Assembly: GCA_963680875.1 (NCBI GenBank) | Contig: OY804579.1 | Coordinates: forward strand, 55,504,036-55,568,035 | DNA length: 64,000 nucleotides | Source: Bathymodiolus brooksi | Taxonomy: Eukaryota > Mollusca > Bivalvia > Mytilida > Modiolidae | Direction of reading: 5' to 3' | In this document: positions 24,184 to 37,000 of the stretch, in pieces | Layout of the letters: every line of letters begins with the position of its first letter | Position numbering within the stretch: position 1 is the first letter of the stretch | Program-made: the position numbers and the translations under genes | Notes under the pieces: model-generated | Database searches by the model: none | What the model saw: only the letters and a program-made list of their open reading frames with translations | Told to the model about the DNA's origin: nothing

Positions 24184-24660
24184 ATGGGATCTTCGATTGT
24201 GTATTGGGCGGGCAGACGGACTGACGTAAGATCAGGGGGCCCCAACCTTGGATTACAGATAACAGGTTATACGTTACACTGGCTTGGCAAACGAGGAATG
24301 CGATGGAAAGAGGTGATACCTACTTTTGACGAATATTTGTTAACTCGCCCACAACCGCAAATTTTATTGATTCAATTGGGGTCGAATGATCTCGCAATTT
24401 TAAAAAGTAAAGAATTGATTGAATTGATCAGACTCGACGTTCTTCATTTGCATGCTTTGTTTCCTGAAATAATTTTAATTTGGAGCGAAATATTACCTAG
24501 ACGTTACTGGCACTTTGCTGACAATTAGGTGTTGCTAGAAAATACGCGGAAACGTACTAACACAGCAGTTAAAAGCATTTTCTTGTTCACACTGTTAAGT
24601 TTACACAGGGGAACTTTCGCTACTGCTGTCACCAGCGGAACACCTACCTGCCACTAAATA
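24184..24660 (+). pseudogene. SGNH/GDSL-hydrolase-like ORF of the retroelement, C-terminally degraded
   Basis: The 114-residue frame starts just before the nucleophile block (MGSSIVYW) and contains GSNDL. It stops at 24526-24528 (TAG). Downstream sequence in other frames (VARKYAET and so on) looks like the rest of the domain, so the terminal block with the catalytic Asp-His is not intact. Ngaro-type elements are known to carry such an ORF; its role is unclear. Confidence 0.6.
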
Positions 24661-24936
24661 TAAAAATTCGGCGGTTTGTATCATCATCTTGCCAGGCCTC
24701 GTTTTTTGCATTTCCTGAACCCATTTTATATCCAAAATGATTTTAGTTTTCATTCCTACTGAAATCTTTTATTAATTACCTACCCATTATCGTGACGTTC
24801 GTTTTATCTTCTTAAATAACCCTATAATAACTGGCAACTTAGAAAGATAACGTCTTGTCAAACAATCTCATTTTACTATTGTATATCATTTGACCTCTCA
24901 ATTGACCCCAGTAAAATAAATAAGATATGGATGAAC
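24661..24936 (+). promoter_or_regulatory. Upstream region and 5' UTR of galactokinase copy B
   Basis: This is the short spacer between the dead retroelement and the copy B start codon. No clear core-promoter element was found. The promoter sequence therefore differs from that of copy A, so the copies may be expressed differently (inference). Confidence 0.35.
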
Positions 24937-25098
24937 ATGGCTAATCGTATTGTGGATATTAAAGAATTGATACAGCAAGCAAAAGAATCGTTTAAGTTGA
25001 AGTTTGGACAGCTACCTGACAAATGTGCATGTGCACCTGGGAGAGTCAACCTGATAGGGGAACACACAGATTACAATGACGGATATGTTCTTCCCATG
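24937..25098 (+). CDS. GALK1: Galactokinase copy B, exon 1 (residues 1-54)
   Basis: The exon ends CCC ATG|gtaggt in phase 0 and contains the sugar-binding signature [15 protein letters not shown]. Its last 39 nt plus the first 17 nt of the intron are the seed of the minisatellite that follows. Confidence 0.94.
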
Positions 25099-28000
25099 GT
25101 AGGTTAGTATTAGGAGAACGCATGTATTACATTGACAGATATGTTCTCCCCATGATAGGTTAGTAATAAGAGAACACATGCATCACAATGACGGATATGT
25201 TCTCCCCATGATAGGTTAGTAATAAGTGAACACATGTATCGCGATGACGGATATGTTCTTCCCATGGTAGGTTAGTAATAAGTGAACACATGTATCGCGA
25301 TGACGGATATGTTCTTCCCATGGCAGGTTAGTAATAAGAGAACACATGCATCACAATGACGGATATGTTCTCCTCATGGTAGGTTAGTAATAAGAGAACA
25401 CATGCATCACAATGACGGATATGTTCTCTCCATGGTAGGTTAGTAATAAGAGAACGCATGCATCACAATGACGGATATGTTCTCTCCATGGTAGGTTAGT
25501 ATTAGAAGAACGCATGTATTACAATGACGGGCATGTTCTCCTCATGATAGGTTAGTAATAAGAGGACACATGTATCACAATGATGGATATGTTCTCCCCA
25601 TGGTAGGTTAGTAATAAGAGAACACATGCATCACAATGACGGATATGTTCTCCCCATGGTAGGTTAGTATTAGAAGAACGCATGTATTACAATGACGGGC
25701 ATGTTCTCCTCATGGTAGGTTAGTAATAAGAGAACACATGCATCACAATGATGGATATGTCCTCCATGGTAGGTTAGTAATAAAGGTTAGTAATAAGAGA
25801 ACACATGTATCACGATGACGGATATGTTTTCCCCATGGTAGGTTAGTAATAAGAGAACACACAGATTACAATGACGGATATGTTCTCCCCATGGTAGGTT
25901 AGGAAGAAGAGAACACAAGTATCACGATGACAGATATGTTCTCCCCATGGTAGGGTAGTAATAAGAGAACACATGCATCACAATGATGGATATGTCCTCC
26001 ATGGTAGGTTAGTAATAAAGGTTAGTAATAAGAGAACACATGTATCACGATGACGGATATGTTTCCCCATGGTAGGTTAGTAATAAGAGAACACACAGAT
26101 TACAATGACGGATATGTTCTCCCCATGGTAGGTTAGTAATAAGAGAACACATGTATCACAATGACGGATATGTTCTTCCCTATGGTAGATTTGTAAGAAG
26201 AGAACACATGTATCACAATGACGGATATGTTCTCACCATGGTAGGTTTGTAAGAAGAGAACACATGTATCACAATGACGGATATGTTCTCACCATGGTAG
26301 GTTTGTAAGAAGAAAACACATGTATCACAATGACGGATATGTTCTTCCCCATGGTAGATTAGTAAGAAAAGAACACATGTATCATAATGACGGATATGTT
26401 CTCACCATGCTAGGCTAGTATTAGGAGAACTCTTGTATTATAATGGTATGTACGCACTACAACTTGTGCCTTCGTGGAAGTTACATAAATACAAACTGAC
26501 TGCATGATTGCAATGTGTTAATGAAATAACATGGAATCATAATGAAGAATATTTTCTACTAATGATTAAGAGATCGACCATTTAACTTTTTTGGAGGGAA
26601 TTTCTGTTTTCCTCCCTAGTCAGGGAAAAAATTCACGCGAAACAAATCAAATTATCTCTTTTTTAGACATGAACATTCAGTAATTTTCTTTCCAAATAAT
26701 GCTAAACATTTCTCCTTGAAAGTCGCATCTTCCAGACCAATTAATTTGTATCTTTTTTCAGACCCCCCACCCCCAAAGTTAAATGGTTGTTCCCAAAACA
26801 TACAAGAGAAATAAGTTACAATGTAGGATCAGAGTGAATATGTTCAATTGTGATGGCCATCATGTGTTTACTATTGAAGCACACATTTGTAATGGAGGGG
26901 CCGTCGTTGTCGTGGTCCTGTGGTAGATTAAAGCTACATATGCAATCAGTGCCTATCACCACTGAAGTTGTGAGTTCGAATCCCGTTCAATCGAGGTGTA
27001 CTCGATACAACATAATGAGATAAAGTTTGTCGGTGACTTGCAACAGGTCGGTGGTTTTCTCCGGTTTCCTCCACCAATACAACTGACCGCCATGATATAA
27101 CTGAAATATTATTGAAAGTGACGTTGAACACCATAAAACCTCCCATTTGTAAAGGACAACACATTGATCATTCGTGTGTTTTTTAGTTCAATTTAAGGAG
27201 AAGATTTTAAAAACATTTTACAGTTCAATGCTGAATTTTGTCCTAGCATCCATTATATATTTTAGTTCACCAGAAATGCACAATCTGTGGAAAGGTCCTG
27301 CAAAGAACATTTTATTTACAATGTGCTTAATAAAATATGTAACTGTCCATCAAATCAAAATGTTCAATTTCTGATCTAAACAAAACTAATAAGAACATTT
27401 TGTGAAAGAGAACATCGAATGAAACTCTTTCAAAGCTTAGTTTATTGGTTTTAAAAGAGACAACTTTACATACAATAGACGAACGAAATGTGATATAACG
27501 TACATGCCAATATTCAATTATGGCACAGGCACTAGACACTTTGATTACACATTGATATTTTTTTCTACCATTGACTGTATGTATTTTTATTGGTTTAGTG
27601 TCTAGTGCCTGTGAATATGCCTGTGAATATGCCCTTTAATATTACTTATTCTACAGACATTTGTCTGTAGAGTTTTAGACTGGCTGGTATCATAATCTTT
27701 ATATTCCCATCCAGATGACGGCGGATAAGGATAACAAAAAGACAGACTGTGCTAAAACAAATGACAAACAAGTGACACTGAAGATTCTTTTTTATGTTCC
27801 TTTTACCTTCAGGCAATTCAGTTGATGACAGTAGTTGTTGGCAGAAAAACAGATTCTGGTGTGTGTAAAGTCTTAACCTGTGCTGATGTAGGGAAAGCAA
27901 ATTATGTGGAGTTTCCAACACCAACAAAATTATGTCCCCTTGTCCCCGGAGATATACACTGGGCAAACTATGTAATGGGCGTAATAAAGCATTATGTTGG

Positions 28001-31000
28001 TAATTGGACATTTGTTTCTGTTAAATCTTTATTCTACTTCTGTTAGCAATGGATTTACATGTAATTTGACTGAGTAAGTTTCAATCTTTGTATCATTAAG
28101 AAATTTATAAAACTGATAAACAGAACTAAAGAGAAAAGACCTATTCCTATATGCAGAGTACTAAAGAGAATTGGTATATTCTTTTAAACAGAGAACTAAA
28201 GAGAATAGATTTATTATTTATTTTTTTATGCAGAGAACTACTAAAACAATCTTATTAAATAAAAAAAATAAAAAATATTCCACATTAGTTTTCTAAACAT
28301 GACACCAAAGCCATGTATGTTTCCTATTAAAGAATAAAGATACTATAGTCAAAGATGAATTCCAGGTCAAGTATGTTCATTCGATGCAGTGATTGTATCT
28401 TCTGTACCATTTGGAGGTGGTGTTTCCAGTTCAGCCTCGCTACAAGTAGCAGTGTATACATTCCTGGACGAATTAACCAACCAACAGCATGACAAAATAT
28501 CAAAACAAGACAAGGCACGACTATGTATGGAGGCAGAACATGAATTTATAGGTCTACCAGATGGTATCATGGACCAACTTATATCACTGACGGCCAAGTC
28601 AGATCACGCCCTTCTACTGGACTGTAGGTAAACCACCCTTATTTGTAAATAAACGTTAGAGAATACCGAAGGGACAATCAAAAATGAACAATCCAGAGAA
28701 ACTGGCAAAATAAGGTACACAAGACAAAGAAAAACAAAACAAAAATACAACAATGTGGTGGACACCAATATACCCAAACAAACACAAATAACGTAAATAA
28801 GACACGAGCCCTCATACAAACAACTGGAGGCAAAGACGAACCGAACATCGTTTATATGCAGAAATCGTATCGAACACCACAACGCGGAAATCAGAACGTA
28901 AAGACAGATAATATGTAATGTATTCATAAAAATAAGTAATGATCAATGTAAGTGAGAGATATAGAGAATACGTTTTCATTTCTTATATTCTTATTAGTGT
29001 TGATACATTAACCCACGTGTAATTTGTGAACTTTTTTTACTACATGCTTAAAAATAAGTCTGATTGGTTATAACTGTTCATAGCCTGGGAAGCATTAAGT
29101 TTGCTATGTAATGTGTGTCACATTGCTAGAGCCATTTGTAAGTACGTGTGCAAAATGCTATCGAGTATTTATTAATTATGATCATATGGCTTCAGTTGAT
29201 AATCTCCTAAAATATCATATTTGCTCTATGAAAAAATCTTGAATTCTTATTGCAATCAAATATCTGGACGTTTTTGTAATCTTTTTGCCTCCTCTCGAAT
29301 AGTTTGTTTTAACCTATATATAATAGGTCACTGGAAAGTAAGGAGATACCTATGACAGACCAGTCTATCTCCATTTTGTTGACAAATTCCAACATATCAC
29401 ACAACCTTATTCACACAGAATATCCTAAGCGTACAAGCCAATGTAAAGAAGCAGCTAAACTTCTAGGAGTCGACAGTTTACGTGATGTCACAAGGAAGAG
29501 CCTGGAAGGTATGATGACAGATAGTATTGGGAGTAGTAATGTGTGTTCAGTTTTAGTCAACCTAAAAACCTAGGGCGGCCAAAAGGGAATCCCAAAAATA
29601 GCGGGAAAACCCTAAAACTAAAAATAGAAAACCCCGCCCACCGATTCGACGTCATAATAAGGTGTGTTATATAATCCGATTAAAGGTATGCATCGCATTG
29701 CGACATATTTAGACCAATGAAAAATAGGAACAGGATTATATTACCTAATAAGGTTGCAAATACCCTTGTACTCAAATCCGTTTAAGGACATGTTATTTGC
29801 TTATCCGGATTGATGACGATGCATACGTTTGCAGTGCATTGTCTCATTTTTCGACTAACAATAGTTTTGCATATATAAAGCAGGACATATTATTTTAGTT
29901 TTGTTAGTTATCAAACACATGCCTAAAAATGTTAGAATGTGATTTAATTTTCATAAATCTAAACATCAATATTATAATGTCAAATTATTACAATATGAAT
30001 TATTTTGAATTAATCTAACGAGATTAAGTTGTCAAAAAAGAATTAACTTCGGAAAATTATACTCTCGGGGATTAAGTTGTAAAAAGAAAAAGAAAAAAAA
30101 GAGATTAATGTTGAATGACATATACAACCCTGCACACACATCCGCTTAAGGACAAACCGCTTGCTTATCCGGATTATGACGATGCATACGTGTGCAGCGC
30201 ATTGCGTCATATTTCGACCAATGAAAGTTCTGTCGGTGTGTATGTTCGATGAGAGTGGGGAGATAACTCAATGTGTATGTTCAAAGGGAAGTAATTATAC
30301 GCTTCCAGTATGGTTAAGCGTATTCGAAGGGAAGTAACTCTGAGCATAACACAACGACACGATTTCGTTGGTATCATTTATTACGTATAATACATTCTAT
30401 AATAAAGACACGGCAATGCTTGACAATATACAATAGTCGTTTTAACACGATTTCGTCCGTTTATTAAGTACAATGCATTCTATAATGGGAACATTTACCA
30501 ATAGTACGGGAACGATTCTAGAAAAAGACGCGTACTTTCCGAGTTTAATGGACCGACATACCTCACGGCTGATATTTTGCAAAATGATGAAGTATACATT
30601 ATATTATCATTTAAGCCCTGTCGTAGAATTTTCCCATGGTGCATTTTTTTGTTAGAGCTCTTGAAAGTGAAATTTCGTAGATTTTTCAAATTACAACTTC
30701 AATTACAAAAAGGCTGTAAGAACATTAAACAAAGTAAATTGTTGACACAAAAAAGTTATTGTCAGAATTTTCAAAAAACAAGCAAACATTTTAACATAGA
30801 AGATTTAGCATCTGACGGATAGCTAAATAATTATTGAGCATTTCTCGGAAGAATATGAAAGCTTTTTCCGATTGCAGTACCTGTCAATGTGAATATAATT
30901 TAATGAATTACGCGTAGATAGTTTTAAGGTGAATAAATTTGTATATTTATCAGTTCTTTCACACTCTATAATTACAAATCACTCAAAAAGGTACAAATTT

Positions 31001-34000
31001 AACCTTAAAACAGCCATTTTTCGAAACCACTGACTCATTAAATTTATGGACGTTTTCGTTCTCGTTACTTTCCCCTGTATTAATTTCACCCTTATTCATG
31101 ACAATATACGTGTCGTGAAGTCTTGTTTTGACATTATCGTTCGAATACGTTTGTTAAATACATAAATCATTGTTCATTGTTGAGTTTAAAAGTGTTTTGT
31201 GCAAGTTCTTTTTTTTAAATGTATGGGGTTTTTTAAGTGTGTTTTACTTTGTTTGTTTTGGTGGTTTAGTTAGAATTTTAGTACCGATCGGAATAGACAT
31301 GAAATGTTCCGGAAAAAGTTTCGTCCTGTATATATAGTCCTGAACACTTGAAAGTTTTATATTGTTGTTTAAATTTGTTTTATGATATACCTTATTTTTG
31401 TTTTGTGTTGAATTTAAGATTGTTTTGTACCAGTTTTTATTCCGATGTGGTCATTTTAATTTGTTACTTATTGCCAATCAGACTATATCTGATTCGTTCT
31501 TGGAAATGTGTAGTCCCGTAAAGTTTGCTCACTCACTATCGAAAAAGAGTCGAACGGTCAGCAGTTGGGAATTATGCACTCGAATTATCCTCCAGTCTAT
31601 GTTTGTCAATCAACAAATGGTTAAAAGAAACAGTAATGGGCGGATCGTGATTAAATCTTCTGATAATGATGTTTTACTGCTTTCTCTCCACTTCTATTCC
31701 AAAATGACCAATTTGATATCGACGAGCTTTGGTTTCAAACGGGTAGCATAACGTCAGTAAAAGACGGTCGGCGATTTATACCAGTGCATGACCTATATAA
31801 CTCACTTGGAGCTGAAATGGCAAACATTTTACCAGTAGCTCACTCCCTTACTGGGTGCGACACAACGTCATCCTTTTTTTGGTATTGGCAAGAAGACAGT
31901 TTATAAAATTCTAAAACAAAATACAACAAAATACCAAACTTTGACAAATCTAGCTAGTTCTGATGTTGATACACGAGTTGAAGCAGGCAGGCTGTTGGTA
32001 GCTGATCTGTATGACCAAAAGGTAGTGCTAAGTCTGTTCACAGAGATCTAAATAAACTCGGGGTAAAATTAGCTTTGTCAAAAGATTCCTCTCCTGTCAA
32101 ACTTCCTCCATCTGAAGCAGCATTTAGACAACACATACTTCGTGTTGCATTCCAAGTGTATGTATGGACACATGCTAATGAAGCTAAACCACCGCCTAGG
32201 TCACCTTTAGAGTATGGATGGAGAAATGAGAACAAATACTTAATGCCAAAGTACGTTGAAGGACCCATGACGTTTGACTTCTTGCAAGACCTTGTATGTA
32301 TGTGTAAATGCAAGTTCATTTGCAGCAAGAATTGTGTTTGCGTTGAACAAAATTTATCGTGTACGAGCATCTGCGGTTGTCAAGGAAATGAAGAATGTAG
32401 AAATCAGCTCTCACACCAATTGCCAGTAGCTGACAATTTGGGAAATGACGAGGATTGTCCAAGCGACATCTAAAGCAGATACCTGAATGAAAAAAGAAAA
32501 AAAAAGAAACCTGCCATTGGTCTCAGACCTTGACGCGGTTGGTGGGCTTTCAACTAACAAGAGACCTCTGTAAAAGGCATAGTATACTTTTTACCATTGT
32601 AGTTATACTCTTTTATTAAAAGTAAATCAATTGTTGTCCTACTTTTAGGTTGGTGTGGTAGAGTTTAGACTTCATACACCCCGTTATTTCTCGTAAGATT
32701 TTTATGAAACTTTCCAGAAAATATCTTCATATACTATATTTTTCTATGATTAAGCTCCATTTGTAATTTCTGTATTTTCTTTTTCAATTTTGATGCACAC
32801 ATTTTGAAAATACATTTTTTGTACTTCCCGACGGCAGGGGCATATATCAGTAACCTTTACCCGATATTTTCAAACAAAAAAGAAATTATTTGATCAAAAA
32901 CATAACACTACATAATGCCAGCATTTCTTAATTGTAATAGTAAACTGTTTTCAAGGAAAATATCCATTATATAAAAAAATTGCCATTTTCGACATTTTCC
33001 ACAAATTACTTTTAACCCCAATATTGCAAAAACTGCACCATAGTGGAACTCTACGACAGGGCTTCATCGAAGCACCTCGGTAATATCTTTTAAATAAGAC
33101 CAAAAGTAGCCGTGAGGTATTCCGGTCCATTAAAATTTCGATTTTTACTTGATTTTTCCTCCACTACAAGACAATGCACGACAAAATACAATTATAACAG
33201 TTCGATTGTTTATTAAGTTCAATACATTCTATCATAAAGACAATTACAATGCATGACAATATACAATGTTAACAGTTAGATCTTAAAATTTTGTCCTCGT
33301 TTCCTTTTATATCAACGGTGGAAAAGTCTTTCACTATGTCCGGCAGCTCCATTCCTCGATGTCTCCGTTTGAAGGAGTACAGGCAATACAGTCCGCAGGT
33401 ATCGGTGTCGTCGGGTTGGATTTGAGATGAACAGTAGTAATATTGCGGTCCGTTGACGATCAGGACGTTGTCGAAACGGCGGNNNNNNNNNNNNNNNNNN
33501 NNNNNNNNNNNNNNNNNNNNNNNNNNNNNNNNNNNNNNNNNNNNNNNNNNNNNNNNNNNNNNNNNNNNNNNNNNNNNNNNNNNNNNNNNNNNNNNNNNNN
33601 NNNNNNNNNNNNNNNNNNNNNNNNNNNNNNNNNNNNNNNNNNNNNNNNNNNNNNNNNNNNNNNNNNNNNNNNNNNNNNNNNNAGTGCATAGGTCGTCATT
33701 TTGTTATATATATATATAGTGTATGTGGTCTTTAGTTACAAAAGCGAATAGTTTTTCTTCATAATCTTCATATAATTTTCTGATTTAAGATTTTTTTTAA
33801 ATCACGATTTAAACACAAATTTTAATTTAAATATGACAAACTACAATGTAATTATACCATGTTTGAATTTAATTTCAAGAATACAAGACTGTGTTTAAAT
33901 CGTGAAAAGTTGAAACTATAAATCAAACATTTATATGAAGATCATGACTAAAAACTTCAAGACAGTTTGCTTTTGTCAGCGAAAATTGCTGCAAAATTGG

Positions 34001-37000
34001 TCAAGAAATGACCTCTGTATATTTGGGAAAAAATGTGGTTTTACATGAAATACGAGATATAGGGAAAAAATCGTAGGTGACGAACAATTACTGTGTACCA
34101 TTAATGCCAGTAATGTCTTTGTCATGTTGTAAAATAAATTACATTGGAAACTTGCTGTCCAACAGGTACATCTTTTTACTTGTATATTACATGTTGACAA
34201 ACCTTTTGTTTTTCTATTTTTTTTAAGACAAACAGAACCAGCTAGATGACGTATTATACAAACGTACACGACATGTTGTTACAGAAATCACAAGAACAAG
34301 AGAGGCTGCTGAGGCATTATCTAGAAGAGATTATACAACATTTGGAAGACTCATGGTTGAAAGTCACATTTCATTAAGGTTTATATGCAAATATGTAGGA
34401 CTATCCTGAAATATTTTTAACTAGACTCCGCTGTCTATACTAGCAACTTTGTCAGAATGATACTAAAGCGAATTGTCGCCTGTTCCATAATTTATAATAT
34501 TTTTAGATATCAATACATACAAATTAAATAATTATGAGATGGCTGGATTGGTGGTTAAAAATTAGGTATAATATTTTCCCTCTCCATCAATACATTTAAC
34601 CCTAGAAGGATATTTTCCCTCTCCATCAATACATTTAACCCTAGAAGGATATTTTCCCTCTCCATCAATACATTTAACCCTAGAAGGATATTTTCCCTCT
34701 CCATCAATACATTTAACCCTAGAAGGAACCAAAGTGACAGACACTTATATTGTAAGGATCTATTTCCATTATTAAACTGTTATCAATACAGGTAATATTT
34801 GTAAGAAGAAAATTTGAAGATACCAAAGAGGTAATCAGAAGCCGTAAATTGAAGAAGGGCAGACAATACCGGTACAATGGCCGACACAGAAAGGACAAAA
34901 GGTCAAACAATGATCGACAAAGCATTACATATAAATCTCGAGATTGAGCAACACGAATCTTTAGCATCTTATTTTATTTTATTGCAAGTGATCAAAATAT
35001 TAATTTTCATTTCTTATGTACATTAAGGATGTGCGTAAATTCAATGGACATAAGCAGTAACATAATATTTTTGTTGTATTTTGTCCAATTGAAACAGAAA
35101 TAGTCCTCAAACCATTATTGTCATGTCCGGTGATTGACTATTTATCACATCTTGTTCCTTGTAACCAGAATGTCCCTAAACTACTTCACATCGGCATTGC
35201 TGTAAATAGTCCAATCTGATTGAAATCAGATTTCACTTGCTCCCCCTTTTCTGATATGTAAATACACAAATGGACATGTAGTCGTGTTCCTTATTATCTA
35301 GTATCGCAAATCGCAAGTTAAATATCTATCGTATCAAATCTTAAATGATTTTTTTTATTTTGTAGAGATGATTATAATGTATCATGTGATGAGCTAGATG
35401 AACTAATGGAAGCAGCATTAGAATGTGACGGTGTGTATGGTTCCAGGATGACTGGAGGAGGGTTTGGTGGATGTACTGTAACTCTGGTTAAAACAAGTTG
35501 TGTCGATAAAGCTATTCAATCCATAATGGTAAACCTAAGAAAAACGCAGATATTTAATTTAGTGCGCACGACGCGTTTGTTACTAGTATAGCCTTCATCA
35601 GACATTGTCAAAGTCAAACGACTGGTAATCCAAATGATTTGACCTCCATGGTGCTGCGATCTTATGGTAGTTGCATCTAGGCATGCATTCATTGACTATC
35701 ACCAATTAAGTTGGTGAGATCTTTATCTGATAACGTTGTCAGCAGTTCGGTCTATTTCCCCAGTAACCACCAAGATACTACTGATATTATTGCTGAACAT
35801 GGCGTTAAACACAAATAACCCAACATAACTCTAAGATTTCCCTCTTTTTTATGATTAAATGTTTTCATTCATGGTAACAACACGAGTTGTTTCCCTTTAG
35901 CTACAATTGCTCTTGACTGAATGTTTTATTAAAAGTCTAACGGAAACGGGTTTCTTTCTGTACTTCAATGGATTGTGTTGTAATATGAAACAGGTGCTTA
36001 CCTGTAGTGCCAGCGAAGCAAAATCCACATTTAAATCATGTAAATCCTTGGGATGATTGAACTAGAAATTTTATTTACTTCTGTGTACATTTTGGAGTGT
36101 ACTGTAGTACAATGTAAGGATGCTCTTTCCATCTATTGAAACAGGCACGGCCATGAATGTTCGCGAATCTGAAAATTATCTGCCAATTTCACGCTCATTC
36201 AGTGCATCAAAATAGTGTCGAGATTTTTTGGGCCGAGATATATTGGGGACGACTTTTTTTTTAGGGCCGAAATATATCGAGGACGACTGTTTTTAGGGCC
36301 GAATCTAGTCTCATTCAATCGAACTCTCGTGATCTCGTGATCTCGCCGCCGCCATATTGTACGCGTGTCTCCAAGGATACAGGAAGTAGTTCTTATGAAC
36401 GAAAGATTTTTAGGCCATCAGTATATTTTTTTTCTCTCTCGATATTTCTAGCATAAGTGCCAGCTTTGCTGGCATAATAGCGAGCATCACAAGATGCGAG
36501 CTAAACAGCAACATGTGTGTAAGGAGATGAATCAATACATTTTGTATATACGATCAATATCAACCGGAAATGGATTCTAAGTTTCAGCATAGAATGGACA
36601 ATCGGAGTGAAGTACAGGAAATAGCCTTTTAATTTGAATAAAAAATAACTATCCAGTTTAAAAAAAAAAAAAAAAAAATTAGAAATCAAACCGTACAGCT
36701 TCTTTACATGAAACGATTAATTTATTTTAGACCTTCTTGTTTCGCCCCTAAAGAACGGTCGGCCCTATAAAAAAGTCGTCCCCCATATATCTCGGCCCTA
36801 AAAAAAGTCGTCCCCGATATATCTCGACCCAAAAAATCTCCTTTGCAATAGAATTAACTGGGTAAGTCGAATTGAAGAACAAAGAAAAATATTCAAGAAT
36901 AATGAAGAAAAGCCGGAACCCAAAGCTACTATTTGTACATGTTCGGAGTTCGGTAATTTTGTTATTACCCTTATGTACATGTCTATGCGTAGATGCGATG

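Larger units (their letters stand above)
22950..24660 (+). mobile_element. Decayed tyrosine-recombinase retrotransposon (DIRS/Ngaro-like) with SGNH-hydrolase ORF
   Basis: Three coding remnants lie in the order expected for Ngaro-type elements. First is the tail of an RNase H domain (QHISGSLNKIADSLSR, about 23,074-23,118). Next is a tyrosine recombinase: N-terminal helices at 23,220-23,440, first catalytic Arg in ALLRVGEIT at about 23,640, HSFR at about 23,978, and AYLSYIR at about 24,070. Last is an SGNH/GDSL-hydrolase-like ORF (24,184-24,528) with block I VMGSSIVYW and block III IQLGSNDL. The reverse transcriptase is missing. The recombinase is dead: there is a frameshift near 23,440, an in-frame TAA at 23764-23766, another frameshift near 23,880, and a TAA before SWGRWSS. 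It starts about 90 bp after the 57-bp satellite. Confidence 0.75.
26431..27812 (+). other. Remainder of copy B intron 1
   Basis: It contains a SINE at 26895-27150 and a 17-bp perfect inverted repeat at 27524-27540/27597-27613. Otherwise it is AT-rich sequence without recognised features. Confidence 0.6.
29509..34227 (+). other. Intron 4 of copy B: nested transposon insertions and assembly gap
   Basis: The intron is 4.7 kb, against 248 bp in copy A. In order: sequence with an internal direct repeat of about 85 bp (about 29,776-29,860 and 30,138-30,222); an 85-bp tandem array (30,358-30,500); an element with terminal inverted repeats (30,544-33,134) holding a broken gene; more of the 85-bp array (33,170-33,275); a minus-strand cysteine-protease fragment (33,269-33,482); 200 N; then about 540 bp of AT-rich intron. 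Confidence 0.7.

Noticed and set aside
32038..32370. Minus-strand ORF of 110 aa opposite the Cys-rich pseudogene
   Set aside because: It is the shadow of the plus-strand frame, which carries the recognisable family pattern.
33312..33719. ORFs spanning the N gap
   Set aside because: They consist mostly of unknown residues; only the minus-strand frame ending at 33269 has a recognisable motif.
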